In this document: positions 1 through 7,179 of the stretch, in pieces | How positions within the stretch are numbered: position 1 is the stretch's first letter | Layout of the letters: the number at the start of each line of letters is the position of its first letter | Assembly (NCBI GenBank): GCA_947494825.1 | Contig: CANLWN010000005.1 | Location: 186,001 to 250,000 of the forward strand | DNA length: 64,000 nucleotides | Origin: an uncultured Flavobacteriaceae bacterium | Lineage (GTDB): Bacteria; Bacteroidota; Bacteroidia; Flavobacteriales; Flavobacteriaceae | Direction: 5' to 3' | The notes under the pieces: generated by a model | Database searches by the model: none | The model's input: only the letters and a program-made list of their open reading frames with translations | Told to the model about the DNA's origin: nothing | Program-made: the position numbers and the translations under genes

Positions 1-414
1 GATAAATAGCTCGCGCCGGTGATCGGTAAGCGAATGAATGGCAACAATAATGTCCGGTCTTGCCTCGGCAATTTCATCCAGATACAAAATAGCACCGGTC
101 TTGACTGCGATGGTGAGAGGGCCGTCCAACCATACCGTTTCGGCTCCTTTGATGATATACCGTCCAATCAAGTCAGTGGATGATGTTTCCTCGTGACAGC
201 TCACCGTAATCAGGGTTTTCCCCAATTTGTGGGCCATGAACTCAATAAACCTGGACTTTCCCGTACCGGTAGGTCCTTTTAACAAAAAGGGGATTTTATT
301 TTGGTACGCATGTTCAAAAACGTCCATTTCCTTTCCGATAGGTCGGTAGTAGGGCTTTGGTTTTAAGGGTGGCATCGGTTCCCTTTCTTTTTTTTCTTCC
401 AATGTCTTTAGCAT
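1..414 (-). CDS. norQ: NorQ/CbbQ-type MoxR AAA+ ATPase (3' end cut by window)
   Basis: AAA+ ATPase of the MoxR/CbbQ/NirQ/NorQ family, which activates nitric oxide reductase by inserting or remodelling its metal centre together with a NorD-type VWA protein. The first 138 residues are visible and open to the window edge. Walker A is GPTGTGKS (residues 47-54) and Walker B ILYLDE (109-114). The ATG at 414-412 is the first start in frame. It lies downstream of norB on the same strand, which supports NorQ over a generic MoxR. A 209-bp gap filled with inverted repeats separates the two genes. norD is expected beyond the window. The C-terminus is not seen. Confidence 0.85.
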   Translation of the reverse strand, partial: MLKTLEEKKEREPMPPLKPKPYYRPIGKEMDVFEHAYQNKIPFLLKGPTGTGKSRFIEFMAHKLGKTLITVSCHEETSSTDLIGRYIIKGAETVWLDGPLTIAVKTGAILYLDEIAEARPDIIVAIHSLTDHRRELFI

Positions 415-434
415 TACATCCTATTTTCAATTAG

Positions 435-547
435 AACAAGTTTTAAAAAGCAATACCATAGGGTATGCCGGTTAGGCATGAGCAAGGCAGTTACCCTATG
501 TATTGCGGTGTTCGCCTCCGCAATGTGTATTGCTTTCAAAACTTGTT
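435..547. repeat. Cloverleaf-like nested inverted repeat between norB and norQ
   Basis: Outer arms 435-456 and 527-547 are complementary over about 20 bases with one small bulge. Inside are two further perfect hairpins: CATAGGGTA (457-465) with TACCCTATG (492-500), and TTGCGG (503-508) with CCGCAA (518-523). The whole folds as a three-way junction. It lies in the norB-norQ mRNA and could be a REP or MITE-like element or an mRNA processing or stability element. No protein is plausible here. Confidence 0.7.
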
Positions 548-558
548 TATCCGGTGTT

Positions 559-617
559 ATGGCCTACCAACCTCAAACTTGGTAAAATTCCATACCATAA
601 ATTTTGGTATAGGCCAT
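559..617. repeat. Second nested inverted repeat after norB
   Basis: Arms ATGGCCTACCAA (559-570) and TTGGTATAGGCCAT (604-617) pair with a two-base bulge. The inner TACCAA (565-570) can alternatively pair with TTGGTA (579-584). It starts a few bases beyond the norB stop codon and has no T-run, so it looks more like a structured mRNA element than a terminator. It adjoins the larger structure at 435-547. Confidence 0.55.
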
Positions 618-623
618 TTGAAT

Positions 624-1964
624 TTAAATGGTTCTGATTTCCATGGCCTCATCATTGGGGCGGCCATGTTTTATAAAGTCCGTTATATAGAGTAGGATGC
701 CCAAGGTCAGTATGGTAGCACAAATAAGAAGTACTACGAAATGGATACTGATTTCATTTTGAACCTGCATAAATTCCATTTTGAATTTACGTTCCAGGTA
801 CACCTGGGCAACACCGGCGACACCAAAGGCTACCGTCATACCGATCATCCCGATATTGGAAAGCCAAAATGCCATTCGGCCACGCGTACTCTGATATAGT
901 TTTCTACCCGTCATATTGGGCATACTATAACTAATTATGGCCAGGACGATCATGGCATAAGCACCCCAAAATGCTAGATGGCCGTGCATGGCAGTGACCA
1001 AGGTGCCATGGGTGTATAAATTGGTTTGGGGCAAGGTATGGGCAAAACCCAGTAGCCCAGCTCCCAAAAAGGATACTATGGCAGCACCCAGGGTCCAGTA
1101 CAAGGCCAGTTTGTTTGGGTGTCTTTTCTCCCCTTTACGGTACATGTTTACGGCGAACAACGCCATGGCCAAAAACGCCAAGGGTTCCAAAGCGGAGAAG
1201 ATTCCTCCTACGATCAGCCAAATTTTATTTACGCCTATGTAATAGTAATGGTGTCCGGTTCCCAAAACACCGGACAGGAACGTTAGGCCGACAATGACAT
1301 ACAGCCATTTTTCGATGACTTCCCGATCAACTCCGGTAAGTTTGATCAACAGAAAGGACAAAATACCCCCCATGATCAGCTCCCAGACGCCTTCTACCCA
1401 TAAATGTACCACCCACCATCGAAAGAATGAGTCCATCACCTGACTGTCAAAGGGCAGCATACCGGGCAGATACAATAATGCCGCGAACAACAGGCCCATG
1501 GACAACACCAAGGCGGTGGTGGTTCTTCGTTTTCCCTTGAACAAGGTGGCCAATATCAATCCTAAAAACAAGAGGACATTGACAACGACCAAATAGTCCA
1601 ATTGCCGGGGTATTTCCAAAAACTTACGCCCCTCCCACCAGTTGAAGTGATATCCGATTACAGCGGCTACGCCTACCACCGCCAAAGAGATCAGCTGTAC
1701 GTAGGCAAGTTTAACGTTGACCAATTCCCGTTGGGCCTCTTCCGGGATAATGTAATATGCGGCGCCCATAAACCCGGTCAAAAGCCAAACGACCAATAAA
1801 TTGGTATGTACCGCCCGTGCCGTGTTAAAAGGGATAAAGTCATGGAGCCCATCGAGTCCGATGCGGGCAAAACCCATGATGAAGCCATAGGTTAACTGTA
1901 AAACTAGTAGCAGCATGGCCAATGCAAAAAACCAGTACGCTACTTTTTGTGATTTGTATTTCAT
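624..1964 (-). CDS. norB: Nitric oxide reductase large subunit NorB
   Basis: Catalytic subunit of cytochrome c-dependent nitric oxide reductase, an integral inner-membrane protein of the haem-copper oxidase superfamily that reduces NO to N2O. The 446 residues form about 12 membrane segments. The expected ligands are visible: His53 in AVHTNLL (low-spin haem), His187 with Glu191 and Glu195 in WWVVHLWVEGVWE, the His238-His239 pair, and His327/His329 in HGHLAFW. Those glutamates are typical of NOR and absent from oxygen reductases. The length fits cNOR, not the longer quinol-dependent qNOR. norC ends 8 bp upstream, so the two genes are co-transcribed. Confidence 0.95.
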   Translation of the reverse strand: MKYKSQKVAYWFFALAMLLLVLQLTYGFIMGFARIGLDGLHDFIPFNTARAVHTNLLVVWLLTGFMGAAYYIIPEEAQRELVNVKLAYVQLISLAVVGVAAVIGYHFNWWEGRKFLEIPRQLDYLVVVNVLLFLGLILATLFKGKRRTTTALVLSMGLLFAALLYLPGMLPFDSQVMDSFFRWWVVHLWVEGVWELIMGGILSFLLIKLTGVDREVIEKWLYVIVGLTFLSGVLGTGHHYYYIGVNKIWLIVGGIFSALEPLAFLAMALFAVNMYRKGEKRHPNKLALYWTLGAAIVSFLGAGLLGFAHTLPQTNLYTHGTLVTAMHGHLAFWGAYAMIVLAIISYSMPNMTGRKLYQSTRGRMAFWLSNIGMIGMTVAFGVAGVAQVYLERKFKMEFMQVQNEISIHFVVLLICATILTLGILLYITDFIKHGRPNDEAMEIRTI

Positions 1965-1971
1965 GGTGGTT

Positions 1972-2415
1972 TTATTTAGTTTCTTTTTTATCTTTTGCCA
2001 ATGGGGATACTACGGTATCAAACCCGTTGAGATCTATATCATCTATCCAGTCAAAAAAGGCGATCAGGTCTGCGGCCTCTTCATCAGAGAAGCCATAGGC
2101 GACCATTTTTCTACCATTGGGCTCCCAGGGTACCGGAGTGGTTAAAACGGCTTTGATATAGCCCTTGCCCCGTCGGTCTATTACCTTCGTCAGTTCGGGC
2201 GCATAATAGGCACCTTCGCCCAATATGGTATGGCATCCCATACAGTTATTGGCTTCCCATAGATGTTTTCCCCGGACCACTTGTTCCGTAATGTTCTCGT
2301 AATTGGATTGATCTTGGCTCTTACTAAATGAAAAAATGGTAAGTCCGATAAAAATCAGAAAGGTCACCACCGTTCCCCCAAGAAAGAAAGCACGCGCTTG
2401 TTTTTTTGATAACAT
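1972..2415 (-). CDS. norC: Nitric oxide reductase cytochrome c subunit NorC
   Basis: Small membrane-anchored c-type cytochrome that passes electrons to NorB. The 147 residues hold one N-terminal membrane anchor (about residues 9-30) and a single haem c motif CMGCH (58-62) in the periplasmic domain. A Met in the later GRKMVAYGF segment is the likely sixth ligand. It is the first gene of norC-norB-norQ. A CRP/FNR-like palindrome lies about 83 bp upstream of the start. Confidence 0.95.
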   Translation of the reverse strand: MLSKKQARAFFLGGTVVTFLIFIGLTIFSFSKSQDQSNYENITEQVVRGKHLWEANNCMGCHTILGEGAYYAPELTKVIDRRGKGYIKAVLTTPVPWEPNGRKMVAYGFSDEEAADLIAFFDWIDDIDLNGFDTVVSPLAKDKKETK

Positions 2416-2751
2416 AATTTACGTTGGTTTAATTAAACATAAAAAGATCTTTTTATCCTTTAATTTGTAAAAATAAGTGCTTCCTTCCCTGGAAAAACAT
2501 GACTTTTATCATGCCGCAGAAATTAAATCAATTTAAAAAACCTATGGTAGACCAGGCCAATACCTAGAAGTTTTTGGGTGAAAGGTTCTTTGGGGAGAGA
2601 GAAAATGTATGCAAGGCAGCAACAGACCTGCATTTATAACGGATTGATGCTCAATTTACGGAAGGCACCATTTACCTTAAGGCCCCGTAAAACGTTCTGC
2701 GCGCGTGTCCATATATTTTTTAACAGGCTTCATTTGAAGGGTAGTGAATTG
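2416..2751. other. Gap upstream of norC
   Basis: A 336-bp stretch between norC and the M23 lipoprotein gene, both read on the minus strand. It holds the CRP/FNR-like palindrome at 2498-2513 and presumably the norC promoter. No exact TAnnTTTG box was found on the minus strand, which would suit an activator-dependent promoter. The short open frames on the plus strand have no recognisable content. Confidence 0.6.
2498..2513 (-). promoter_or_regulatory. CRP/FNR-family-like operator upstream of norC
   Basis: CATGACTTTTATCATG is an almost perfect palindrome with 5-6-5 geometry, the layout bound by CRP/FNR/DNR-type regulators. It sits about 83 bp before the norC start. NO- or oxygen-responsive members of this family commonly control nor genes. 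The identity of the regulator is inferred. Confidence 0.5.
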
Positions 2752-3537
2752 CTAGGACCTATCTTTTTCAAATGCCAAAGCCGTGTAGCACTGCCAAGTG
2801 CCGAGACCACTCGGGTTGGCCTCTGTATTATTAAAGGTCACCGGGCTTGTTGGACAATTGGTCTCATTGGGCAAGCCAGGCAGGCCCGAACAGGGGTGCA
2901 CCGAGAAATGCAGGTGGGGAAGTCCTCCGGTATTCCCCGTATTCCCACTTAGGCCTATGAGGCTCCCCTGTTTTATGGAATCCCCTACCTGCACCAAAAC
3001 ACCATTATTTGTTAAATGGGAATACAATGCTACCGTGCCATCGCTATGTTGAATAGTAATCAGGTTGGTGCCATTGGGGTTTCCATCGGCAGTTCCATCA
3101 TTGGCATGCACCACAACACCGGCTCTTGCCGCGAAAATCTCGGTCCCTATGTTCATCGTAAAGTCATATCCGTACTTCCAAAACCCACTATGTCCAAAGC
3201 CCGAATTGTTCCCTTGGTTGACAAAAAATGTTGACCCTATCGCATAGGGCAATACGTATTCCGAGCTAGACCATTCTGGAAAAGTGGTTCCGGTATCAAA
3301 AACCGGAACTTCCGTGGGTGGAGTACGTTCTATACAGCCTTGGACCACATTGCCATTGTTGTTATTGCCATTTTCCGTAGAATTCTCTCCAGAAGGTGGG
3401 ATAACAATGCTGTTGGTCTCTGAACCGCTGGTACAGGCACACAACAGCACAAACGCAGTAAGAAGCAGGTATATGGATACGTCTTTTATGATCGGGTCTT
3501 GTTTAAGCAATCTTGAAAATTTTTCACCTAATTCCAT
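2752..3537 (-). CDS. M23-family metallopeptidase lipoprotein
   Basis: Predicted peptidoglycan endopeptidase of the LytM/M23 family. The 261 residues start with a hydrophobic segment ending in a lipobox-like LCAC, which places the lipidated Cys at residue 35. An Asn-rich linker follows (about 45-65), then the M23 domain (about 100-250). Zinc-ligand candidates are His116, Asp125 in YGYDF, and His210 in HLHF; His174 (YSHL) and His208 are further conserved positions. A Cys pair near residues 215 and 227 may form a disulphide. The gene starts 3 bp after the SRPBCC gene and may be the last gene of that operon, an unusual partner for an ArsR/SRPBCC pair. Confidence 0.85.
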   Translation of the reverse strand: MELGEKFSRLLKQDPIIKDVSIYLLLTAFVLLCACTSGSETNSIVIPPSGENSTENGNNNNGNVVQGCIERTPPTEVPVFDTGTTFPEWSSSEYVLPYAIGSTFFVNQGNNSGFGHSGFWKYGYDFTMNIGTEIFAARAGVVVHANDGTADGNPNGTNLITIQHSDGTVALYSHLTNNGVLVQVGDSIKQGSLIGLSGNTGNTGGLPHLHFSVHPCSGLPGLPNETNCPTSPVTFNNTEANPSGLGTWQCYTALAFEKDRS

Positions 3538-3540
3538 AGC

Positions 3541-4008
3541 TTATGTTGTATTCCCTGTCTTGCTGCCTGCTTTCACTTCTTTGCTTAGCCGACCAAGCAT
3601 ATGCCTCCAGGCTTTTGTTCTGTTTTCCATATCGGGCGGGGTAGTTTCAAATTCTTGTACCAAAGATAAGTTGGAAGTACTGGAATCAATTTCTTTAATG
3701 GTTATTTTCACCATGCTGTCCGGGGGAGGATTTTTGATTCCCTTGTATTTAAAACTGAAGCGCAACTTATATGGTCGCTCTATTTCCAGATAATCCCCCT
3801 CTATCAAGAAACATCCGCCATGGGACTTAAGCAGTTCTATTTGGTAACTTCCCCCTACCTTCACATTTGCGGTGACATGGCCTACTGATACGTGTTGTGG
3901 CCCAAACCATTTTGCCAGTAATTTGGGTTCGGTAATCCAGTTGAAGAGCTCGCGTACGCTACATTTAAAGACCCTATCTACATAGATATTGTTAACGGTA
4001 GTTCCCAT
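3541..4008 (-). CDS. SRPBCC (AHSA1-like) domain protein
   Basis: Member of the START/Bet v1-like superfamily, close to the AHSA1 (activator of Hsp90 ATPase homologue) group, which often sits beside an ArsR regulator. I chose the ATG at 4008, giving 155 residues beginning MGTTVNNIY; it lies just past the ArsR stop codon, whereas the longer open frame would overlap that gene. The motif LLAKWFGP near residue 35 and the C-terminal helix RTKAWRHMLGRL are typical. The ligand is unknown. Confidence 0.85.
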   Translation of the reverse strand: MGTTVNNIYVDRVFKCSVRELFNWITEPKLLAKWFGPQHVSVGHVTANVKVGGSYQIELLKSHGGCFLIEGDYLEIERPYKLRFSFKYKGIKNPPPDSMVKITIKEIDSSTSNLSLVQEFETTPPDMENRTKAWRHMLGRLSKEVKAGSKTGNTT

Positions 4009-4009
4009 A

Positions 4010-4315
4010 CTAATTTTGATTTCCAATCTGTTCCTCCAATTTGTCAAAAGATTCGTTCCAAAAGTTCGAATAGTAGGAAATCCATTTAAGCGTTGGCCGC
4101 AACGCCTTCCTGTTCAAGGACAATATCCTGTACTTTCCCTTTTTTTCCTTAAGGACGATTTCCGCATTTTCAAGAATCCTTATGTGCTTACTTATGGCCT
4201 GAAAGGAAATAGGAAACTTCTCGGTGAGCTCCAACAAGGTAGAATCCTTTTCATATAAACATTCAATGATTTTTCTTCTATTACCATCGGCAAGGGCCGA
4301 AAATACTTTTTCCAT
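4010..4315 (-). CDS. ArsR-family winged-helix transcriptional regulator
   Basis: A 101-residue winged-helix repressor. The start, MEKVFSALADGNRRKIIECL, matches the usual opening of ArsR regulators. The recognition helix is within PISFQAISKHIRIL (about 35-48). It lacks the ELCVCDL cysteine motif of arsenic sensors, so metal sensing is unlikely. It is sandwiched between an ABM-like gene and an SRPBCC gene, a common ArsR/SRPBCC layout. The palindrome at 4703-4726 is its likely operator. Confidence 0.9.
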   Translation of the reverse strand: MEKVFSALADGNRRKIIECLYEKDSTLLELTEKFPISFQAISKHIRILENAEIVLKEKKGKYRILSLNRKALRPTLKWISYYSNFWNESFDKLEEQIGNQN

Positions 4316-4324
4316 AGGACCTGT

Positions 4325-4636
4325 TTAAGACAGCTTGAAGCCAGCGGCCACAAGATTTAATTGGGTGGCTAACGGTGCCGATAGCGGTTGACTTTCCCGC
4401 AAAGCGGTCCTGAATTCCTGGAACGCTTTTATATTATTTAATTCGGACATGGTTTCCGCATCCTTTGCCATATTGATATGGATAAAGGTATTTGGATTAT
4501 CGTTATCCGTATAGGATGAATACTGCATTCCGTTGATGGGATGGGCCAACAAGGCGTCCATTACTTTTTGAATGTTTCTCTTATTTTCCTCAACATACTC
4601 GGGTCTAACGGTGTATTGCACTTTAACTGCTTTCAT
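4325..4636 (-). CDS. Dimeric alpha-beta barrel (ABM-like) protein
   Basis: A 103-residue protein with the alternating pattern of the antibiotic-biosynthesis-monooxygenase/dimeric alpha-beta barrel fold: strand VKVQYTV, a long helix ENKRNIQKVMDALLA, strand MQYSSYT, then FIHINMA and a C-terminal helix. Such proteins act as cofactor-free monooxygenases or small-molecule binders; the substrate here is unknown. It is the first gene of the operon with the ArsR regulator (gap 9 bp). Confidence 0.65.
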   Translation of the reverse strand: MKAVKVQYTVRPEYVEENKRNIQKVMDALLAHPINGMQYSSYTDNDNPNTFIHINMAKDAETMSELNNIKAFQEFRTALRESQPLSAPLATQLNLVAAGFKLS

Positions 4637-4702
4637 GATGCTTAACTTTTTGTTGATTTGAAACTTCCTTGTTTGTTTTCTATAAAGATATCATTTTTAT
4701 TT

Positions 4703-4726
4703 ACATTCAACTAAATGATTGAATGT
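4703..4726. promoter_or_regulatory. Probable ArsR operator palindrome
   Basis: ACATTCAA (4703-4710) and TTGAATGT (4719-4726) form perfect 8-bp arms around an 8-base centre. The CAAC-TAAATG-ATTG core resembles operators of ArsR regulators paired with SRPBCC proteins. It lies 67 bp upstream of the ABM-like gene on one side and next to the promoter of the DUF2911 gene on the other, so it could control both directions. Confidence 0.55.
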
Positions 4727-4727
4727 T

Positions 4728-4760
4728 TTTGTATAGGTAAATGGAAAATGTGTAGCTTTG
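4728..4760 (+). promoter_or_regulatory. Bacteroidota-type promoter for the DUF2911 gene
   Basis: A perfect TAGCTTTG (TAnnTTTG) at 4753-4760 has TTTG at 4728-4731 upstream, with a spacer of 21, slightly longer than the usual 19. The start codon follows at 4831. Confidence 0.55.
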
Positions 4761-4830
4761 GAATTGATTTTCAATACCCCAGAATAATTGCTCTAAGGCC
4801 TTAAACAAACGTGAATAGAAAAAAAATGAC

Positions 4831-5883
4831 ATGAAAAATTCCCTATCCGTTTTATCGATTTTAGCTTTTTCGTTTTTCCTTACGGAATTAAGCGCACAAC
4901 ACTTTAATATTCACAACCCAATTGTCCTGCCCGATAAAAGTCAGCAATCGACCATTATCCAGCGCATTGGATATACGGATATCACCATAAGTTATCACAG
5001 TCCCGGGGCAAAGGGTAGGGAAATATGGGGGAAACTGGTCCCTTATGGTAAAGTGTGGCGTGCCGGAGCCAATGAGAATACCGTATTTACCATTACGGAT
5101 GATGTACACATTGAGGGACAAAAACTGGAAGCGGGCAGTTATGGCCTCCATCTTCTGCCGGAGGAAAATCAGTGGACCTTTATTTTTTCCAAAAACCACA
5201 CCTCATGGGGAAGCTATTTCTATTTAGAAAAAGAAGATGCTTTGCGCATTACGGTACCCGCGGTAAACACGGACGAGAAAAAGGAATGGATGAGTTTTGA
5301 CTTTGACCATCGCGGACGGGACGGTGCTTCGGTTGTTCTTAGCTGGGGAAATAAGCGTGCCGAATTTAATCTAAGTCTTGATATTGATCAGATCGCTTTG
5401 GATAATATTCGGAAACAACTGCGCTCCGATGCGTATTGGGAATGGTTCAGTTGGTGCCAGGCGGCCGACTATTGCGCGGAGTATAAAATCAATACCGAAG
5501 AAGCCCTGCAATGGATAGACCGGTCCATTGCGCTCCAGGAGAATTTCTCCAATTGGGATGTAAAGGCAAAACTGCTATCTCAACAAGGCGACGAAAAAGA
5601 GGCCGAGGCGGCGATACAAAGAGCTGTAGAAGTAGGGGATGAAATTCATTTGGAACGCTATGGCCGTAGATTGCTTAAGCAGGAAGATTTTGATGGGGCA
5701 GAGTTCGTTTTTAGGCAGGCTTTAAAGAAAAACAACAGCTATTGGCGGGCACATTTTAACAGGGGCAATGCCCTTAAAGGCCTAGGGAAAAAGAAGGATG
5801 CCCTCAAAGCCTTTGAAACTGCAATCAAGTATGCCCCAGAAGACAGAAAGGCACAAATACAAAATAGCATAGCAACATTGTAG
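4831..5883 (+). CDS. DUF2911 domain protein with C-terminal TPR repeats
   Basis: Exported protein of unknown function. It has a signal peptide (about residues 1-22, ending LSAQ), a DUF2911 domain (about 30-185, with GREIWGKLVPYGKVWRAGAN as its hallmark) and a C-terminal part with TPR-like helices (about 205-350, for example AHFNRGNALKGLGKKKDA). DUF2911 with TPRs is common in Bacteroidota. It stands alone and faces away from the ArsR operon. Confidence 0.85.
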   Translation: MKNSLSVLSILAFSFFLTELSAQHFNIHNPIVLPDKSQQSTIIQRIGYTDITISYHSPGAKGREIWGKLVPYGKVWRAGANENTVFTITDDVHIEGQKLEAGSYGLHLLPEENQWTFIFSKNHTSWGSYFYLEKEDALRITVPAVNTDEKKEWMSFDFDHRGRDGASVVLSWGNKRAEFNLSLDIDQIALDNIRKQLRSDAYWEWFSWCQAADYCAEYKINTEEALQWIDRSIALQENFSNWDVKAKLLSQQGDEKEAEAAIQRAVEVGDEIHLERYGRRLLKQEDFDGAEFVFRQALKKNNSYWRAHFNRGNALKGLGKKKDALKAFETAIKYAPEDRKAQIQNSIATL

Positions 5884-6025
5884 TTTGCTTGTTGATTTCA
5901 AAATTTACACCCACGTTGCCGATAATACTTTAGGGACATCGCAGATTTGCTATCTTAGAGGTACAACGGAAATGCGCTTTAGCCCTACCTTGTGCTTTAA
6001 GCGCACAATTAATGGATACTAAGGA

Positions 6026-6505
6026 ATGAATGAAAATAGCGAAACCACTGATCAATTGAAAATTGCTAAACTAGGCAAGAACGACCTGCAGAGGTTTATG
6101 GAACTGATTGGGCTGTTTGAGAAGGTATTTGAAATGAAGGACTTCTCCATGCCCAGTTCAAGTCATTTGCAGGAATTGCTGAATCGGTCAAACTTTTTGG
6201 TGTTCGCTGCCGTCCTCGATAACAAGGTAGTGGGCGGTCTGACAGCTTACGTTTTGGAACAGTATTATTTGGAAATGCCCCAGGCCTATATGTATGACCT
6301 GGCCGTGGCTACCAACATGCAGCGACGTGGAATAGGTCGGAAATTGATTGCAGCCACAAATGCGTTTTGCAGGGAAAAAGGGTTTGAGGAAGTATTTGTT
6401 CAGGCAGATATGGCCGATGCGCATGCGCTGGATTTTTATCGTGCCATGAAACCGACCAAGGAACTACAAGCAGTACATTTTTCATATGTCCTTAACACTA
6501 AATAA
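6026..6505 (+). CDS. GNAT acetyltransferase resembling AAC(3)-I aminoglycoside acetyltransferase
   Basis: GNAT-fold acetyl-CoA-dependent N-acetyltransferase, 159 residues. Its layout follows the AAC(3)-I family: LFEKVF near residue 33, VVGGLTAYVL near 72, YMYDLAVATNMQRRGIG (about 88-104, with the RRGIG acetyl-CoA loop), and VFVQADMAD (about 123-131, like the VQAD stretch of AAC(3)-Ia). The family transfers acetyl to the 3-amino group of gentamicin-like drugs. This copy looks chromosomal with no integron or transposon nearby, so activity on aminoglycosides is inferred. The following membrane-protein gene begins 17 bp later. Confidence 0.75.
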   Translation: MNENSETTDQLKIAKLGKNDLQRFMELIGLFEKVFEMKDFSMPSSSHLQELLNRSNFLVFAAVLDNKVVGGLTAYVLEQYYLEMPQAYMYDLAVATNMQRRGIGRKLIAATNAFCREKGFEEVFVQADMADAHALDFYRAMKPTKELQAVHFSYVLNTK

Positions 6506-6522
6506 TCGTAAAACCAACCACT

Positions 6523-6939
6523 ATGAATCCAATACTTAGAAATATCCTGGCCGTAATCCTGGGATGGCTGGGGGGCAGTGTAATCAATATGGGACTGGTA
6601 ATGCTGGGTCATACCGTATTTCCCATAGAAGGTGTAGATCCCAATGATATGGACGCCTTGGCTACCGCGATGCCCAATTTAGCTTCACACCATTTTATAT
6701 TTCCCTTTCTCGCCCATGCTTTGGGGACCCTGATCGGTGCCTTCCTGGCGGGTTGGATAGCGGTCAATCACAAAATGAAATTCGCGCTGGCCATTGGTGG
6801 TTTGTTCCTGCTGGGAGGCATATGGGTCAACTACATCTTGCCAGGACCCACCTGGTTCGCGGTACTAGACATCATTGTTGCCTACATTCCGATGGCGTGG
6901 TTAGGTGGAAAAATAGCTGGGAAGCTATCAAAGAAGTAA
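6523..6939 (+). CDS. Four-helix membrane protein of unknown function
   Basis: A 138-residue integral membrane protein with about four hydrophobic segments (residues 6-28, 56-80, 85-105, 108-128). I do not recognise a catalytic motif; similar small proteins are widespread in Flavobacteriaceae. It follows the acetyltransferase by 17 bp and is probably co-transcribed with it. A strong hairpin terminator follows, just before the left end of the genomic island. Confidence 0.75.
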   Translation: MNPILRNILAVILGWLGGSVINMGLVMLGHTVFPIEGVDPNDMDALATAMPNLASHHFIFPFLAHALGTLIGAFLAGWIAVNHKMKFALAIGGLFLLGGIWVNYILPGPTWFAVLDIIVAYIPMAWLGGKIAGKLSKK

Positions 6940-6965
6940 ATGAAGGGAATGAAGGGAAACAAAAA

Positions 6966-6996
6966 AAGCTGAACAAAAATTTGTCCAGCTTTTTTG
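6966..6996 (+). terminator. Rho-independent terminator
   Basis: AGCTGAACAAA pairs with TTTGTCCAGCT (one G-T pair), followed by a T-run. It ends the plus-strand unit containing the acetyltransferase and the membrane protein. It lies right against the island's left attachment core, so it was probably also just downstream of tRNA-Pro before insertion. Confidence 0.8.
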
Positions 6997-7009
6997 GTCG
7001 GGGTGGCAG
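6997..7009. repeat. Left attachment core of the genomic island
   Basis: GTCGGGGTGGCAG, identical to 18794-18806 where it forms the discriminator, acceptor arm and start of the T stem of tRNA-Pro. Here it is not followed by the rest of a tRNA, as expected of the remnant end. Confidence 0.85.
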
Positions 7010-7070
7010 ACTTAACCACCACTTTATATTACACTGTTTTTCAGTATTTTATTTCATTTTTTCAAAATGT

Positions 7071-7089
7071 GTACACCTATTTGCACACT
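7071..7089. promoter_or_regulatory. Left integrase arm-type site (candidate)
   Basis: GTACACCTATTTGCACACT matches GCACACCTAATTGCACACC at 18664-18682 in 16 of 19 positions and in the same orientation. Short repeats at both ends of an integrative element are typical arm-binding sites of lambda/IntDOT-type integrases. Confidence 0.5.
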
Positions 7090-7179
7090 AAAACCATGAA
7101 AACAACTTTGAAGATATAATTTGCTCTTCTTTAATGTCATAAAAGTACAAATAATATCCATTTATATGTCTATTATTTA

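Noticed and set aside
435-547. Integron attC site (GTTAGGC core seen at 471-477)
   Set aside because: There is no matching RYYYAAC partner, no integrase or cassette array nearby, and the arms pair in a different layout.
465-695. Plus-strand open frame between norQ and norB
   Set aside because: It runs through inverted repeats and the end of norB, with no protein-like features; the region is a structured DNA/RNA element.
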